From assembly GCA_024403695.1 (NCBI GenBank), contig JAKSRI010000016.1, forward strand, positions 1-61,668: DNA of 61,668 nt, written 5' to 3'. The notes beneath the pieces are model-generated. The model searched no databases. It was given only the letters and a program-made list of their open reading frames with translations, and had not been told where the DNA came from. Of the stretch, positions 25,208 to 34,662 are shown piece by piece. A program made the translations under genes and the position numbers. Numbering within the stretch: the first letter of the stretch is position 1; the number at the start of each line of letters is the position of its first letter. The DNA is from Saccharofermentans sp. GTDB taxonomy: Bacteria; Bacillota; Clostridia; Saccharofermentanales; Saccharofermentanaceae.

Positions 25208-26500
25208 ATGGCAAAGGAGATTTCACAGTTTTCAATTTTACAATCTATAGCAGATATTTATTACAGCATGCACCTTATTAATCTGCAAGAAAATACTGTA
25301 ATCGAATATTCAGCACAAGGACAGGCTAAGGATATACTAAGTAAATTTATGTCTGAAGACGCTCCAGCTACTGTAACTATGGTTCAGGTTATCACTGCGA
25401 CTATTAAGGATGAGCAACTCGATGAAGCTCTCTCATTCACAGATGTTTCCACTATAGCTGACAGAATGAAGGGTAAAAAATTCATTTCCAAAGAACTCAG
25501 TGGCCGTAATGTAGGCTGGATTAGTGCATCTTTTATCGCAGTAGATACAGACGAAGAAGATAAGCCTATTCATGTTATTTTCACTACAAGAATTATCGAT
25601 GACGAGAAGCAAAGAGAAGCTAACCTGCTTAACATGTCTAACACTGACGAGTTGACTGGTTTCTTTAACAGACGTGCGTATGAGGATAATATCAAAGAGT
25701 ATAACGACACTGCAACAGAGGCAGATTTCGTATACGTTTCCATGGATGTTAACGGACTTAAAATTGTTAACGACACTCTTGGTCATGCGGCTGGTGACGA
25801 ACTTTTGACTGGTGCCGCAGAATGTATGAGACAATGCATCGCACCTTATGGAAGAATATTTAGAATCGGTGGTGATGAGTTCGCTGCCATTATATTCGCC
25901 AATGCAGAAACACTTGAAGCAATTAAGACGGACTTTACAGAGACTGTTCTTAACTGGTCTGGCAACCTCGTAGACAGCCTAGCCATTGCTGCAGGATTTG
26001 TGGCCCTTCGCGATACTGACGAGCGTTCTGTTACTAGAATCGCCCAGTTAGCCGACAAGAAAATGTATGAAGAAAAAACAAAATACTACAGTCGTAAGGG
26101 CGTGGACAGACGTGGTCAGAAAGAAGCTCATACCGCACTTTGTGAACTCTACACTAAGATATTGAAGATTAACATTACTGATGACAGCTATCAGATTGTT
26201 AATGTCAATGTTAGTGAGCAGACAGCCGAGAAGGGCTTTGCTGATAAGATTTCTCAGTGGCTCTACAATTTTGGTATGTCTAACCAGGTTCACCCTGATG
26301 ATCTTGATAACTACTTAGAAAAAACAAATATAAACTATATAAGAGACTATTTTACCCATGGTAAGACTTCTCTTCAGATTTTCTATAAGCGCAGTTTTGA
26401 TGGTGTTTATAAGCAGGTAATGATGGAAATTATCCCGGCCAAAGACTATACAGAAACTAACGAGACATGCTGTCTATATGTAAAAGAGATTGACCGATAA
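25208..26500 (+). CDS. GGDEF diguanylate cyclase with flanking sensory-like domains
   Basis: The 430-residue protein makes cyclic di-GMP if active. The GGDEF domain spans about residues 148-300; it opens with NTDELTGFFNRRAY and has an intact RIGGDEF near residue 220. The RxxD inhibitory site usually five residues before GGDEF is absent. The N-terminal 140 residues and the C-terminal 120 residues look PAS-like (alternating strands, about the right size), though neither has a clear ligand motif. No membrane segment is present, so it is cytoplasmic. It stands alone. An HD-GYP protein able to degrade the same signal is encoded 6 kb away. Confidence 0.85.
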   Translation: MAKEISQFSILQSIADIYYSMHLINLQENTVIEYSAQGQAKDILSKFMSEDAPATVTMVQVITATIKDEQLDEALSFTDVSTIADRMKGKKFISKELSGRNVGWISASFIAVDTDEEDKPIHVIFTTRIIDDEKQREANLLNMSNTDELTGFFNRRAYEDNIKEYNDTATEADFVYVSMDVNGLKIVNDTLGHAAGDELLTGAAECMRQCIAPYGRIFRIGGDEFAAIIFANAETLEAIKTDFTETVLNWSGNLVDSLAIAAGFVALRDTDERSVTRIAQLADKKMYEEKTKYYSRKGVDRRGQKEAHTALCELYTKILKINITDDSYQIVNVNVSEQTAEKGFADKISQWLYNFGMSNQVHPDDLDNYLEKTNINYIRDYFTHGKTSLQIFYKRSFDGVYKQVMMEIIPAKDYTETNETCCLYVKEIDR

Positions 26501-26536
26501 TCCCCTGCATAACTTAATCGGTAACACGATACAAAA

Positions 26537-26572
26537 AAGCCGCCTCAGATATACTGAGACGGCTTCTTATTT
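26537..26572. terminator. Bidirectional terminator between GGDEF and HerA-like genes
   Basis: AAGCCGCCTCAG (26537-26548) pairs with CTGAGACGGCTT (26554-26565) with one mismatch and a 5-base loop. TTCTTATTT follows rightward and TTTTTTG follows leftward, so it can serve both convergent genes. Confidence 0.8.
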
Positions 26573-26589
26573 GTGAACTTAAACTTCTA

Positions 26590-28206
26590 TTAGAGAGATG
26601 GTGTATCGTTGTAGTGTGTTCTCTCGCACTTATTTACGTGGATAAATGCATTGTGGAGAAGGTTTACACTAGTAAGGATAACTTCACCCTGATTAAGCTT
26701 ACGAACGTGCTTAATAGCATAATCATCGAGGTGAGTAGCAACAGCATTAATCTCATCGTTAAGCATAAGTCTGTGGAGCAACAATGTACCAATCTGACCA
26801 AAGAGAATAGGTGATACGTCCTTAGGGTTCTGTGTTGTAAGGTAAAGGAAGATACCCTTCTTACGACCCTCTCTCGCAACGATTGTCAAACCACCGTGGA
26901 ACTCCTTATCAGAATATCTGGACTTAGAGTATCTATGAACCTCATCAATAAAGAATACGAATGGGTTGATATTGTCACGGGACATTACAAAGTTACTTAC
27001 GAGGTCGATTACCATTCCGCCGACACCCTCTGCAGCACCAAGTGCAGATGTATCAATATAAAGACTTACCTCTTGGAGATTAAGGAACTCATCAATAACC
27101 TCGAGAAGGTTATACATCTCATCATCGTTAGAGAAGAACTGAAGGAATCTAGTATTTGTCATCTGATACTGAATCTTCTGGATAAGAGAAGCATTAGAGT
27201 TAGCCTTCAATGAATCATAACGATATCTGAAGTTGTAGTTTGTATCTCTGTCTGGCTCACATACAGACTCAGCCTGAATCTGCTCTGGGAGGAGCTCGAT
27301 GTTAAAGTCAGCATCATCCTTAGATACAGAAGAAAGATTCTCCTGAACCTCATCGATATTCTCACCAACCTTAGAATAAATAATATCTTCACCAATCTTC
27401 TTCATGTAACGAAGAGATGTGATAGCCTCAGCAAGAACTGCACCCTGGCTACTGTTCTCTGTCTCGAAGAGCTTCTCCCACTGCTCCATTGTAATCTTCT
27501 TAGGAGAGATTGTTGTATCTACACCAAGAGTTACCTTTACGATCTCCTCACTAGAGAATGCATCTCTGTACTCACCTGTAGGATCGATGATAAGTGCCTT
27601 ACGCTTTGTAGTAACAATCTTATCAAGAATAGCGAGAGCTGTTGTGGACTTACCACTATTTGTAGCGCCGATACACATAAGATGACGATTGAAAAGTGTA
27701 CTTGGCTTAAGAACTACCTCCGCCTCAGATCTATTAAGGTATGTAGCAAATGGAGGAAGTGCTTCTTCCTGATCATTACCGAACTCCAAAGACTGGAGGA
27801 AAAGCTTATAAACTCCATCTGGTGCAAGGTAAACCTTATCAGTAATACCAAGTGTCTTAAAACCAGCCAACTGGAACTTATTATCATCTGGACCCATAAA
27901 AGCGATAGTATCGATACTAATCTCGTGGTAGTCACTACCCTTTGCAGACTCAGCATTTGCCTCGTAAATATTCTTTCTAGAAGACTTATTCTCGAACAAC
28001 TCACCAAGGAACAAACCGAGAGTAGACTCTACGATTACATATCCATTGATTGTGTTAGGAAGAAACGCCTGCTTAAACTTGCTTCTGTCAGACATAACAT
28101 CGACATTATCAATCTGAGCAATACTACAGCCTCTATATACCTGAGTAACCTTTCCAATGTAATAGTCCTGAAGATTCAAACCTTCATAAAGTTTTTCAAG
28201 TGTCAT
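26590..28206 (-). CDS. HerA-type FtsK/HerA-superfamily ATPase
   Basis: The 538-residue protein has an N-terminal beta domain of about 150 residues, then a RecA-like motor. Walker A GATNSGKSTT is near residue 182, Walker B FFIDEVHRY near 425, and a sensor-like YLTTQNP near 460. HerA ATPases pump DNA as hexamers, typically with the nuclease NurA in archaea or with Sir2-like and other partners in bacterial defence pairs. Here no nuclease, Sir2 or methylase gene is adjacent. It is leftward, after a 119-base gap from the phosphodiesterase gene, and ends at a bidirectional terminator. Its codon use is regular, like highly expressed genes. Role unknown: DNA repair, defence or conjugation-like transport are all possible. 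Confidence 0.82.
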   Translation of the reverse strand: MTLEKLYEGLNLQDYYIGKVTQVYRGCSIAQIDNVDVMSDRSKFKQAFLPNTINGYVIVESTLGLFLGELFENKSSRKNIYEANAESAKGSDYHEISIDTIAFMGPDDNKFQLAGFKTLGITDKVYLAPDGVYKLFLQSLEFGNDQEEALPPFATYLNRSEAEVVLKPSTLFNRHLMCIGATNSGKSTTALAILDKIVTTKRKALIIDPTGEYRDAFSSEEIVKVTLGVDTTISPKKITMEQWEKLFETENSSQGAVLAEAITSLRYMKKIGEDIIYSKVGENIDEVQENLSSVSKDDADFNIELLPEQIQAESVCEPDRDTNYNFRYRYDSLKANSNASLIQKIQYQMTNTRFLQFFSNDDEMYNLLEVIDEFLNLQEVSLYIDTSALGAAEGVGGMVIDLVSNFVMSRDNINPFVFFIDEVHRYSKSRYSDKEFHGGLTIVAREGRKKGIFLYLTTQNPKDVSPILFGQIGTLLLHRLMLNDEINAVATHLDDYAIKHVRKLNQGEVILTSVNLLHNAFIHVNKCERTHYNDTPSL

Positions 28207-28325
28207 TTATTGTACCCCACGTTATATAAAGTGCATAGAACTAAAAAGTCTATGCCCATTATAAAGGATAAGCAGACAAAATGCGTTACTTTTATGTAAA
28301 GGAATAAAAGAATTTATATAAACTG

Positions 28326-28820
28326 TTAACGAATTACTCTTTTAATAACATCAACACGGCCGCCGTCAATGGTCATAAGCACATAACTTGCTGGGGAAAA
28401 ATACCCGCCACAAAGCGCTCCAGGGTTCACGAAATGCACCTTCCCCATAAAAGTGTCATCATAAATATGAGTGTGGCCGTAGATTACAAGGTTAGCCTTC
28501 ATATTATTTGCAACTTCTGCCAAAGTGTATAAATCAGACTTTACATAATAACGATGGCCATGAGTAAGCAGGCAATTAACCCCGCCAGGAAGTTCGAAAG
28601 TGAGCATATCCTTAAGGTCGAGACCATAATCACAGTTACCCTTAACTATGCGAAGGGTAGCGCCAGCATCCTCCACCAGTTCCTCAATAACTGCAGGATC
28701 CACTTCAATATCACCTGCGATAAGCACCTCATCAACACCCTCGCCGTATGCCTCTTCCAAGGCATACTTAAAATTCTCTATATTACGATGAATGTCCGAA
28801 CAAACCAGAATTCTATACAT
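28326..28820 (-). CDS. YfcE/MJ0936-type phosphodiesterase
   Basis: About 164 residues from ATG 28820, with AGAGGA seven bases upstream; a TTG one codon earlier is less likely. The metal-binding motifs are in order: CSDIHRN, AGDIEVD, GNCDYG, THGHRY and GHTHIYD. The family hydrolyses phosphodiesters such as bis-pNPP or cyclic nucleotides; the natural substrate is not established. It is the last gene of a leftward run and follows the deacetylase gene by 16 bases. Confidence 0.88.
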   Translation of the reverse strand: MYRILVCSDIHRNIENFKYALEEAYGEGVDEVLIAGDIEVDPAVIEELVEDAGATLRIVKGNCDYGLDLKDMLTFELPGGVNCLLTHGHRYYVKSDLYTLAEVANNMKANLVIYGHTHIYDDTFMGKVHFVNPGALCGGYFSPASYVLMTIDGGRVDVIKRVIR

Positions 28821-28836
28821 CAAAATTTCCTCTTAA

Positions 28837-29463
28837 TTACAACTCATTACTAGGTACCACTGACCAGATCTTATTGGACTTCTTAACAGCAACACCCTTC
28901 TTCTCGAACAGCTGACTTACCGTAACAAACTCATACCCCTCACCACGAAGCTTAGAGATAATCTGAGGCAAGGCCTTAACTGTTTTCACATTATCAGTAA
29001 AATCATGCATAAGTACAATAGCACCGTCTTCCACCTGACTCATTACATTATAGACGCGCTTCTCCACAGATGTATTACCATCCCAATCAACACTGTCAAT
29101 ACCGCAAATAAATGGAAGATCAATAACCTCGAACATAGTGTCGTTCACATCGATAAAAGGTGGTCTGAAAAAAGCTGGTTCTTTGCCAGAAATAGCCTTA
29201 ATTCGTGCCGTAGTCGCAGCAATTTCGTCCTTTATCACATCCGCCTCAAGTGTGTTCATGTGACTATGGGTAAGGGAGTGGTTACAAAGCTCATGGCCAC
29301 CCTTTACCTGACGCACCACAATGCTTTCGGAGGCACTGGTTATGTTGTTGCCAATAAGGAAAAAAGTACCCTTTATGCCATTAGCATCAAGAATGTCGAG
29401 GATCTGCTCCGTAACGTTAGAAGGACCGTCGTCGAAAGTCAGTGCTACTATTTTATTTCCCAT
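28837..29463 (-). CDS. NodB-type polysaccharide deacetylase, no signal peptide
   Basis: The 208-residue protein is essentially a bare NodB domain: TFDDGP at residues 9-14, NHSLTHSH for metal binding, RPPFID, DSVDWDG and VLMHDF. Unlike the deacetylase at 124-1596 it has no signal peptide or surface repeats, so it may act inside the cell or use another route out. GAGG precedes the ATG. It lies 11 bases after the DegV stop in a run that starts with signalling proteins. Confidence 0.88.
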   Translation of the reverse strand: MGNKIVALTFDDGPSNVTEQILDILDANGIKGTFFLIGNNITSASESIVVRQVKGGHELCNHSLTHSHMNTLEADVIKDEIAATTARIKAISGKEPAFFRPPFIDVNDTMFEVIDLPFICGIDSVDWDGNTSVEKRVYNVMSQVEDGAIVLMHDFTDNVKTVKALPQIISKLRGEGYEFVTVSQLFEKKGVAVKKSNKIWSVVPSNEL

Positions 29464-29474
29464 GCTTACCTCAC

Positions 29475-30332
29475 TTAATTGCGCACAAACAAAAGTCCAA
29501 ATGTTTTAGGACCACTGTTGGTTGAAATAGTGGCAGAGGCTTGTTGTTCGTAAACAGTATCAAAATCTACTTTATTGCCCACGCTCATGCGAATCTGTTC
29601 CAACAGTTCTTCATTACAGTCCACATATGTAATAAATCCAGTTTGTGTATCTATTGTAGACGGATCACCCACTATGTAATCAATGTACTTTGTCATAGCG
29701 CGATTATATGTGCCTATATAAAACTTTTTTACCACCATTTTGCCATCTATAACCATAAATACAGGGTGGATTTTAAATGTATCACAAATCTTTTTCACAA
29801 ACTTATTTACTCTGGCATTATAGTACATATGATCTGCATTATATGTCAGAAAAGATGAGCTTACTCTAGGAATAAAATCATTCAGAGCAGACGTAATCTC
29901 CTTACAGTTCATACCCTTATCACGATACTCTATGGCCTTCATAGTAACCAGTCCGTGACCAGATGAAATCTGACGTGAATCTACAATAAATATCCTCTTG
30001 CTGTCGCGTCCCATCTTTACGCGTGCGAGCATGGCATTGCTGTAAGCAACGCTGACACCACTACTTATGCATATATGAATAATAGCATCGTAATCCTTAA
30101 GGTTCTTCATGAAAAAATTCTTGTATTCATTGGCAGAAGGAACCACGCTGTATACCTTCTGATGACCGCCCGCCATGTATTCAATAATATTTGTAGAATC
30201 TACTTCAACCGTATCTCTGAACTGGCCCTTCTCGGTCATGATGTCAAAATAGATGACATCCACATCTCCACTCTTATAGATGCTTTCTGGCAGGTCTGCC
30301 ACACACTCTGTTGTTATGAGTATATTATTCAT
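29475..30332 (-). CDS. DegV-family fatty-acid-binding protein
   Basis: The 285-residue protein shows the DegV pattern: an N-terminal ITTECVADLPES strand-loop, HICISSGVSVAY (the SSG fatty-acid-binding turn) and FIVDSRQISSGHG. DegV/FakB proteins bind a fatty acid and present it to the kinase FakA for phosphorylation. No fakA is in the window. The C-terminal part diverges from typical members. Its ATG lies one base from the end of the hybrid kinase gene, so it is translated from the same message. Confidence 0.82.
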   Translation of the reverse strand: MNNILITTECVADLPESIYKSGDVDVIYFDIMTEKGQFRDTVEVDSTNIIEYMAGGHQKVYSVVPSANEYKNFFMKNLKDYDAIIHICISSGVSVAYSNAMLARVKMGRDSKRIFIVDSRQISSGHGLVTMKAIEYRDKGMNCKEITSALNDFIPRVSSSFLTYNADHMYYNARVNKFVKKICDTFKIHPVFMVIDGKMVVKKFYIGTYNRAMTKYIDYIVGDPSTIDTQTGFITYVDCNEELLEQIRMSVGNKVDFDTVYEQQASATISTNSGPKTFGLLFVRN

Positions 30333-30333
30333 A

Positions 30334-32811
30334 TCAGACCTCCCTGTTCTCCAGAATCTTATTGGCGTTATAAATTACTGAGTCATACATGGCAATCATT
30401 CTAAAATGATTTGTCACAATGAAACTTGTATCTCCTGCTCTACCAAGAACCTCCAGCTTACGAGCCATTTCCGCTAGCTTAACCGCACCGATAGTCATAG
30501 AAGAACTCTTAAGAGCATGCACCTCAATAATATACTCTTTCCACTTTTTCTCACTGAAAAGTTTATTGATAACTACCTTCTTGCCATCACTAATTTCAAC
30601 ATATTTACTCAGGATAGACATGTAATTATTCCAATCACCAATATAACTAACACCAACATTTACATCAATACTATCAGTGTCTGTACCAGCCATAGCATGT
30701 GTCTCTTCTGCATCGTGTGCATTAATCTCAGGCTCTACATATTCCACGTCTGTAAGTTCTATCTTATCGGCAGGAAGATTAGCCTTAAGAGCACGCTCCA
30801 GAGATGACATGTCCATTGGCTTGGAAACATATCCATTAAATCCGTTCGCTAGATACATCTCTCGAGCCCCATTAATCGCATTAGCTGTAAGAGCGATAAT
30901 AGGAAGATTCTGATAATAATCTCCTGCTTTGTCTCGAATTATTGATGTTGCTTCCATACCATCCATATCAGGCATCATGTGATCCATAAACACGATGTCA
31001 TAAGTCTCTGTTTCAACCTCTTTGATGGCATCTTTCGCGTTAGTTACCATGTCGATTTCCATCTCATATGGCATGATAAGTCCAGAAAGAACCTGAAGGT
31101 TAATCAAGTTGTCATCGACAAGAAGAGCCTTTGCCTTAGGTGCGATGAATGAATTAACAAATCCTTTTCCCTCCAGAGCATCAACAACAGAATCTTCTCT
31201 ATTGAATATAGAAGCTACTGGTATCTCATAAATAGGCTTAAAGAGGCAACGCATATTAGTTGGAACATCGATGGCACCTGCTCTGTCCTGAACGATAATA
31301 ATCTCTGTTGTCACAGATGCTTTACGGAAATATTCCTCATGAGCCAGGTATTCATATCGACCAATAAAACAATGAGTAATTTTGCCCAGATTCATTCTCT
31401 TCTTCAGTTCCTCAAATGAATTACACATATAGTGACGAACATGAATAGACTCACCAATTTTTTTCAGAAATTCCTTATAGGCTTTACGAACACTCTCATC
31501 CGTAAATTTCCCAATATCAATAAAGTATGCTGCATTAATCTTCTCAGAATTCTTTATATGGATAAAAGGTCTACTGTCTTTAACTTTCAGAGGTAAAACA
31601 AACTGGAATTCAGATCCTACGCCTTCCTGTGATTTAACATTAATAAATCCACCCATGGCATTAATAAAGTTTTTGGAAATAACCAGTCCGAGACCTGTAC
31701 CCTCTACCGCACGATTTTTCTTAGTATCAAGCTGCTGGAAACTGGTAAATAGTTTTTCCATATTTTTCTTCGAAATACCGATTCCTGAATCCTTAACACT
31801 AACAATTAAGTTCACTCCATATTTCCTTACAGTATGAGACACGTTAAAAACAATAACACCTGTTTTGGTGTACTTTACTGCATTGGTAAGAAGGTTAATC
31901 ATAACCTGTCTAATACGAATCTCATCGCCAACAAGAACCTTAGGAATATCCGGATTAATATGTACAACTAACTCCAGTGGTTTCTCCTGCATTCTGGTAA
32001 CAGTCATATTAATAACATCATTAATTGTGGAAGAAATATCAAACTCATTCTCAACGATTTCGATCTTACCTGAATCAATCTTGGAAAAATCCAGAATATC
32101 ATTAACGATAGAGAGAAGATTACGACCAGAATTCTGAATCTGTTTGCTGTACAACTTAGAATTATCAGACAATGTATTATCTTTAAGAATCAACTCTGTT
32201 AATCCAATAATAGCATTCATAGGAGTACGAATTTCATGGCTCATATTGGCAAGGAAATCCGACTTAGCTTGTTCTGCCTGCTCCGCATGATTACGGGAAG
32301 CAATAAGCTTTTCTCTAACCATATCCTCTCGTCTGATAATCAAATATGAAGTCAGACCAATACCCATAATCATAAGCACTGAGAGGGTAACCTCCATGTA
32401 ATCTTCTGACGTCACAAATTCAATTCGGTTAAGAACAAATGCATGAACAGAGAATGCCAGAAGCGCCAGAGAAGTCTCATAAAGAACAAGACGTCTCAGG
32501 TGATAAAAACTTACCAGCACAATACCGCCGCCAAGAACGATAAACTCTACCTGGTATGTCTGAAAATTCAATCCACTAAAGAAAATTGAATTAGTTATAA
32601 GAGATGCAAATATGTATCCCTGAACCTGAATTGGAATTCTCTTATTAAAAAGTGTACCCAAAATAATCGCCATCTGACCCCATAACAAAAGAAGGAATGA
32701 TGATGGCCAGTGACCAATAACGGCAATTCCATTCAGCATACTGGCAGCAACCACAGTGAATACTGTAGCCATGTATACTTCAAAATTTCTACCGTTATTC
32801 TTACCGTCCAT
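30334..32811 (-). CDS. Hybrid sensor histidine kinase (TM-HisKA-HATPase-REC-Hpt)
   Basis: The 825-residue protein has five or six N-terminal hydrophobic helices (about 12-160). HisKA follows with SHEIRTPMN (phospho-His near 192), then an ATPase domain (N-box LLTNAVKY near 307, GTGLGL near 374). A degenerate receiver-like stretch (about 410-540) lacks the acid cluster. A full receiver follows (LLVDDN near 565, phospho-Asp in VFMDHMMPD near 609), and a C-terminal Hpt domain carries HALKSSS (His near 765). This is a complete phosphorelay in one chain. The signal is unknown. GAGGA precedes the ATG. It follows the HD-GYP gene by nine bases, so the pair probably forms one pathway. Confidence 0.92.
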   Translation of the reverse strand: MDGKNNGRNFEVYMATVFTVVAASMLNGIAVIGHWPSSFLLLLWGQMAIILGTLFNKRIPIQVQGYIFASLITNSIFFSGLNFQTYQVEFIVLGGGIVLVSFYHLRRLVLYETSLALLAFSVHAFVLNRIEFVTSEDYMEVTLSVLMIMGIGLTSYLIIRREDMVREKLIASRNHAEQAEQAKSDFLANMSHEIRTPMNAIIGLTELILKDNTLSDNSKLYSKQIQNSGRNLLSIVNDILDFSKIDSGKIEIVENEFDISSTINDVINMTVTRMQEKPLELVVHINPDIPKVLVGDEIRIRQVMINLLTNAVKYTKTGVIVFNVSHTVRKYGVNLIVSVKDSGIGISKKNMEKLFTSFQQLDTKKNRAVEGTGLGLVISKNFINAMGGFINVKSQEGVGSEFQFVLPLKVKDSRPFIHIKNSEKINAAYFIDIGKFTDESVRKAYKEFLKKIGESIHVRHYMCNSFEELKKRMNLGKITHCFIGRYEYLAHEEYFRKASVTTEIIIVQDRAGAIDVPTNMRCLFKPIYEIPVASIFNREDSVVDALEGKGFVNSFIAPKAKALLVDDNLINLQVLSGLIMPYEMEIDMVTNAKDAIKEVETETYDIVFMDHMMPDMDGMEATSIIRDKAGDYYQNLPIIALTANAINGAREMYLANGFNGYVSKPMDMSSLERALKANLPADKIELTDVEYVEPEINAHDAEETHAMAGTDTDSIDVNVGVSYIGDWNNYMSILSKYVEISDGKKVVINKLFSEKKWKEYIIEVHALKSSSMTIGAVKLAEMARKLEVLGRAGDTSFIVTNHFRMIAMYDSVIYNANKILENREV

Positions 32812-32820
32812 ATATTCCTC

Positions 32821-34515
32821 TTAATGAGTCAAAACATTATAAACACTATCTCTCAGAACCCTACTGTTAACAGGCTTAGTGATATAATCTTCTGCACCAA
32901 ATTCTTCACTTCTCTTAATGGTATTAATATCCTTATCACCAGTTAAGAAAATTACCTTAGTGCCTCTAATGTTCTTATGGATAGATTCCAAAACTTCAAA
33001 TCCATTCATATCAGGCAGCTCAAGATCGAGAAGACACAAGTCATATTTATTTTCTTCGAGTAATTCTATACCCTCTTTACCAGTCTTGGCGAATGAGATG
33101 ACATAATTCTCGTCATCAAGAGCCATTTCAGCCATATCATGCATAAATGGATCATCATCAATCATAAGAATTTTCTTGATGCTGCTATAGTTATTCTGCT
33201 TCATCTCATACTGCAGATCTTCATCAATCATATCCAGCATAATCTGTGCGATCTTAGGATCAAACTGTGTTCCCATACCATTTTCAATCTGAGCACGAAC
33301 CTCACACTGAGGCATAATGGAATGGTAACTTCTGCTACTAGTCATAGCATCATAAGCATCTGCTACACTGATAATTCTAGCTACCAGAGGAATATTCTCA
33401 CCTACAAGACCAGTTGGATAACCCTTACCGTCATATCTTTCATGGTGCCATCTGGCGCCAATCGCCAGTTCAGGAATGATAGTTACATCCTTAAGTATCT
33501 GATATCCAGCAATAGTATGAAGCTTAATCTGTTCAAACTCTTCCTCTGAAAGATCACCCTTCTTATTGATAATCTCATCTGGAATTCTGATCTTACCTAC
33601 ATCATGAAGAATACCGATGCTATAGACCTCATTCTGCGCCTTCTCATCGCCTCCGAGACGATACATAATCTCTCTGGCATACTGGGCAACTCTAAGAGAA
33701 TGACCTCGTGTATAAAGGTCTTTTGCTTCCACGGCACCACAAAGAACGTCAATAAGCTGCGAGTTCAGTGTCTCCTGACGATCTCTTATATCCTCCAGTT
33801 TAATATTCTCATTAGCAATCAGCTCATGGAACTCATCCTCTCTATCCTTATCTCTCTGAAGCTGAACGAAGAATGTAGTCAGAACAAGTCCAAGTGTCGC
33901 AGTAACATTAAGAAGAAGTAATTCTGCATGGAAACTCTGAATAAAAACACCAACTACTGGAAGAAAACAAAGAATGGCCAGATATACTCGCTCATTAACC
34001 TTAAAAAATCTCATGAATCGAATCAGATTAAAGAGCGCCATAAAATAAATGATATATGGCATGAACTGTGCTAGATAGAAGTAACTACTTCTGTGATACA
34101 CGTTATTAGAATCAACATAACAAATCTTGGTAAATTGCATTGTAGCAGCAAGGATAAACTGCAAATACATTAATATTCTAGATATGAGAATCCATCCCTT
34201 GGAAACTTTTACATGCTGTGTTACATATGACATTACCCATCCCATCATGGAATACAGCATAATTCCTGAAGCGCTGTAATAAATGAACAAAGATGAGAAT
34301 ATCTGAATATAGTGCATTACAACGCCTGGTGCACCACCAAAAACGCAATCAAAAATATCGCCTAACAACATCAGCGTATTTGCAAAAATGATTCGACTAA
34401 ACCATTTGTTAGATTCATTCTTATTTCTATCTGCCAAATGAAATATGAATAAAATTATACAAATCAACACACATAGTGTTTCTATCGGAATATTAATGTA
34501 GTCTCTAACCGTCAT
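32821..34515 (-). CDS. HD-GYP phosphodiesterase with C-terminal receiver domain
   Basis: About 564 residues from ATG 34515, with AGGAGAG upstream. The N-terminal 215 residues have about seven hydrophobic helices, a membrane sensor module. The HD-GYP domain (about 255-430) has HSLRVA, ILHDVGKIR near 303 and HHERYDGKGYP near 363, all key residues present, so it can degrade cyclic di-GMP. A receiver domain (about 442-564) follows with MIDDDP and phospho-Asp in LLDLELPD. A C-terminal receiver after HD-GYP is an uncommon order. The adjacent hybrid kinase with Hpt is the likely phosphate donor. Confidence 0.9.
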   Translation of the reverse strand: MTVRDYINIPIETLCVLICIILFIFHLADRNKNESNKWFSRIIFANTLMLLGDIFDCVFGGAPGVVMHYIQIFSSLFIYYSASGIMLYSMMGWVMSYVTQHVKVSKGWILISRILMYLQFILAATMQFTKICYVDSNNVYHRSSYFYLAQFMPYIIYFMALFNLIRFMRFFKVNERVYLAILCFLPVVGVFIQSFHAELLLLNVTATLGLVLTTFFVQLQRDKDREDEFHELIANENIKLEDIRDRQETLNSQLIDVLCGAVEAKDLYTRGHSLRVAQYAREIMYRLGGDEKAQNEVYSIGILHDVGKIRIPDEIINKKGDLSEEEFEQIKLHTIAGYQILKDVTIIPELAIGARWHHERYDGKGYPTGLVGENIPLVARIISVADAYDAMTSSRSYHSIMPQCEVRAQIENGMGTQFDPKIAQIMLDMIDEDLQYEMKQNNYSSIKKILMIDDDPFMHDMAEMALDDENYVISFAKTGKEGIELLEENKYDLCLLDLELPDMNGFEVLESIHKNIRGTKVIFLTGDKDINTIKRSEEFGAEDYITKPVNSRVLRDSVYNVLTH

Positions 34516-34662
34516 AACCAATTCTCTCCTTAGTTATACAGACTATGATACATTGAATGTGAAAATGTAGCATCATTATGAAGATATTGGTTACAAAAAC
34601 TTTTAAATCTTGCCAAAAAGAATGCCAACTATGCGTATATTATGTGCTCAAATTCGAGGTGA

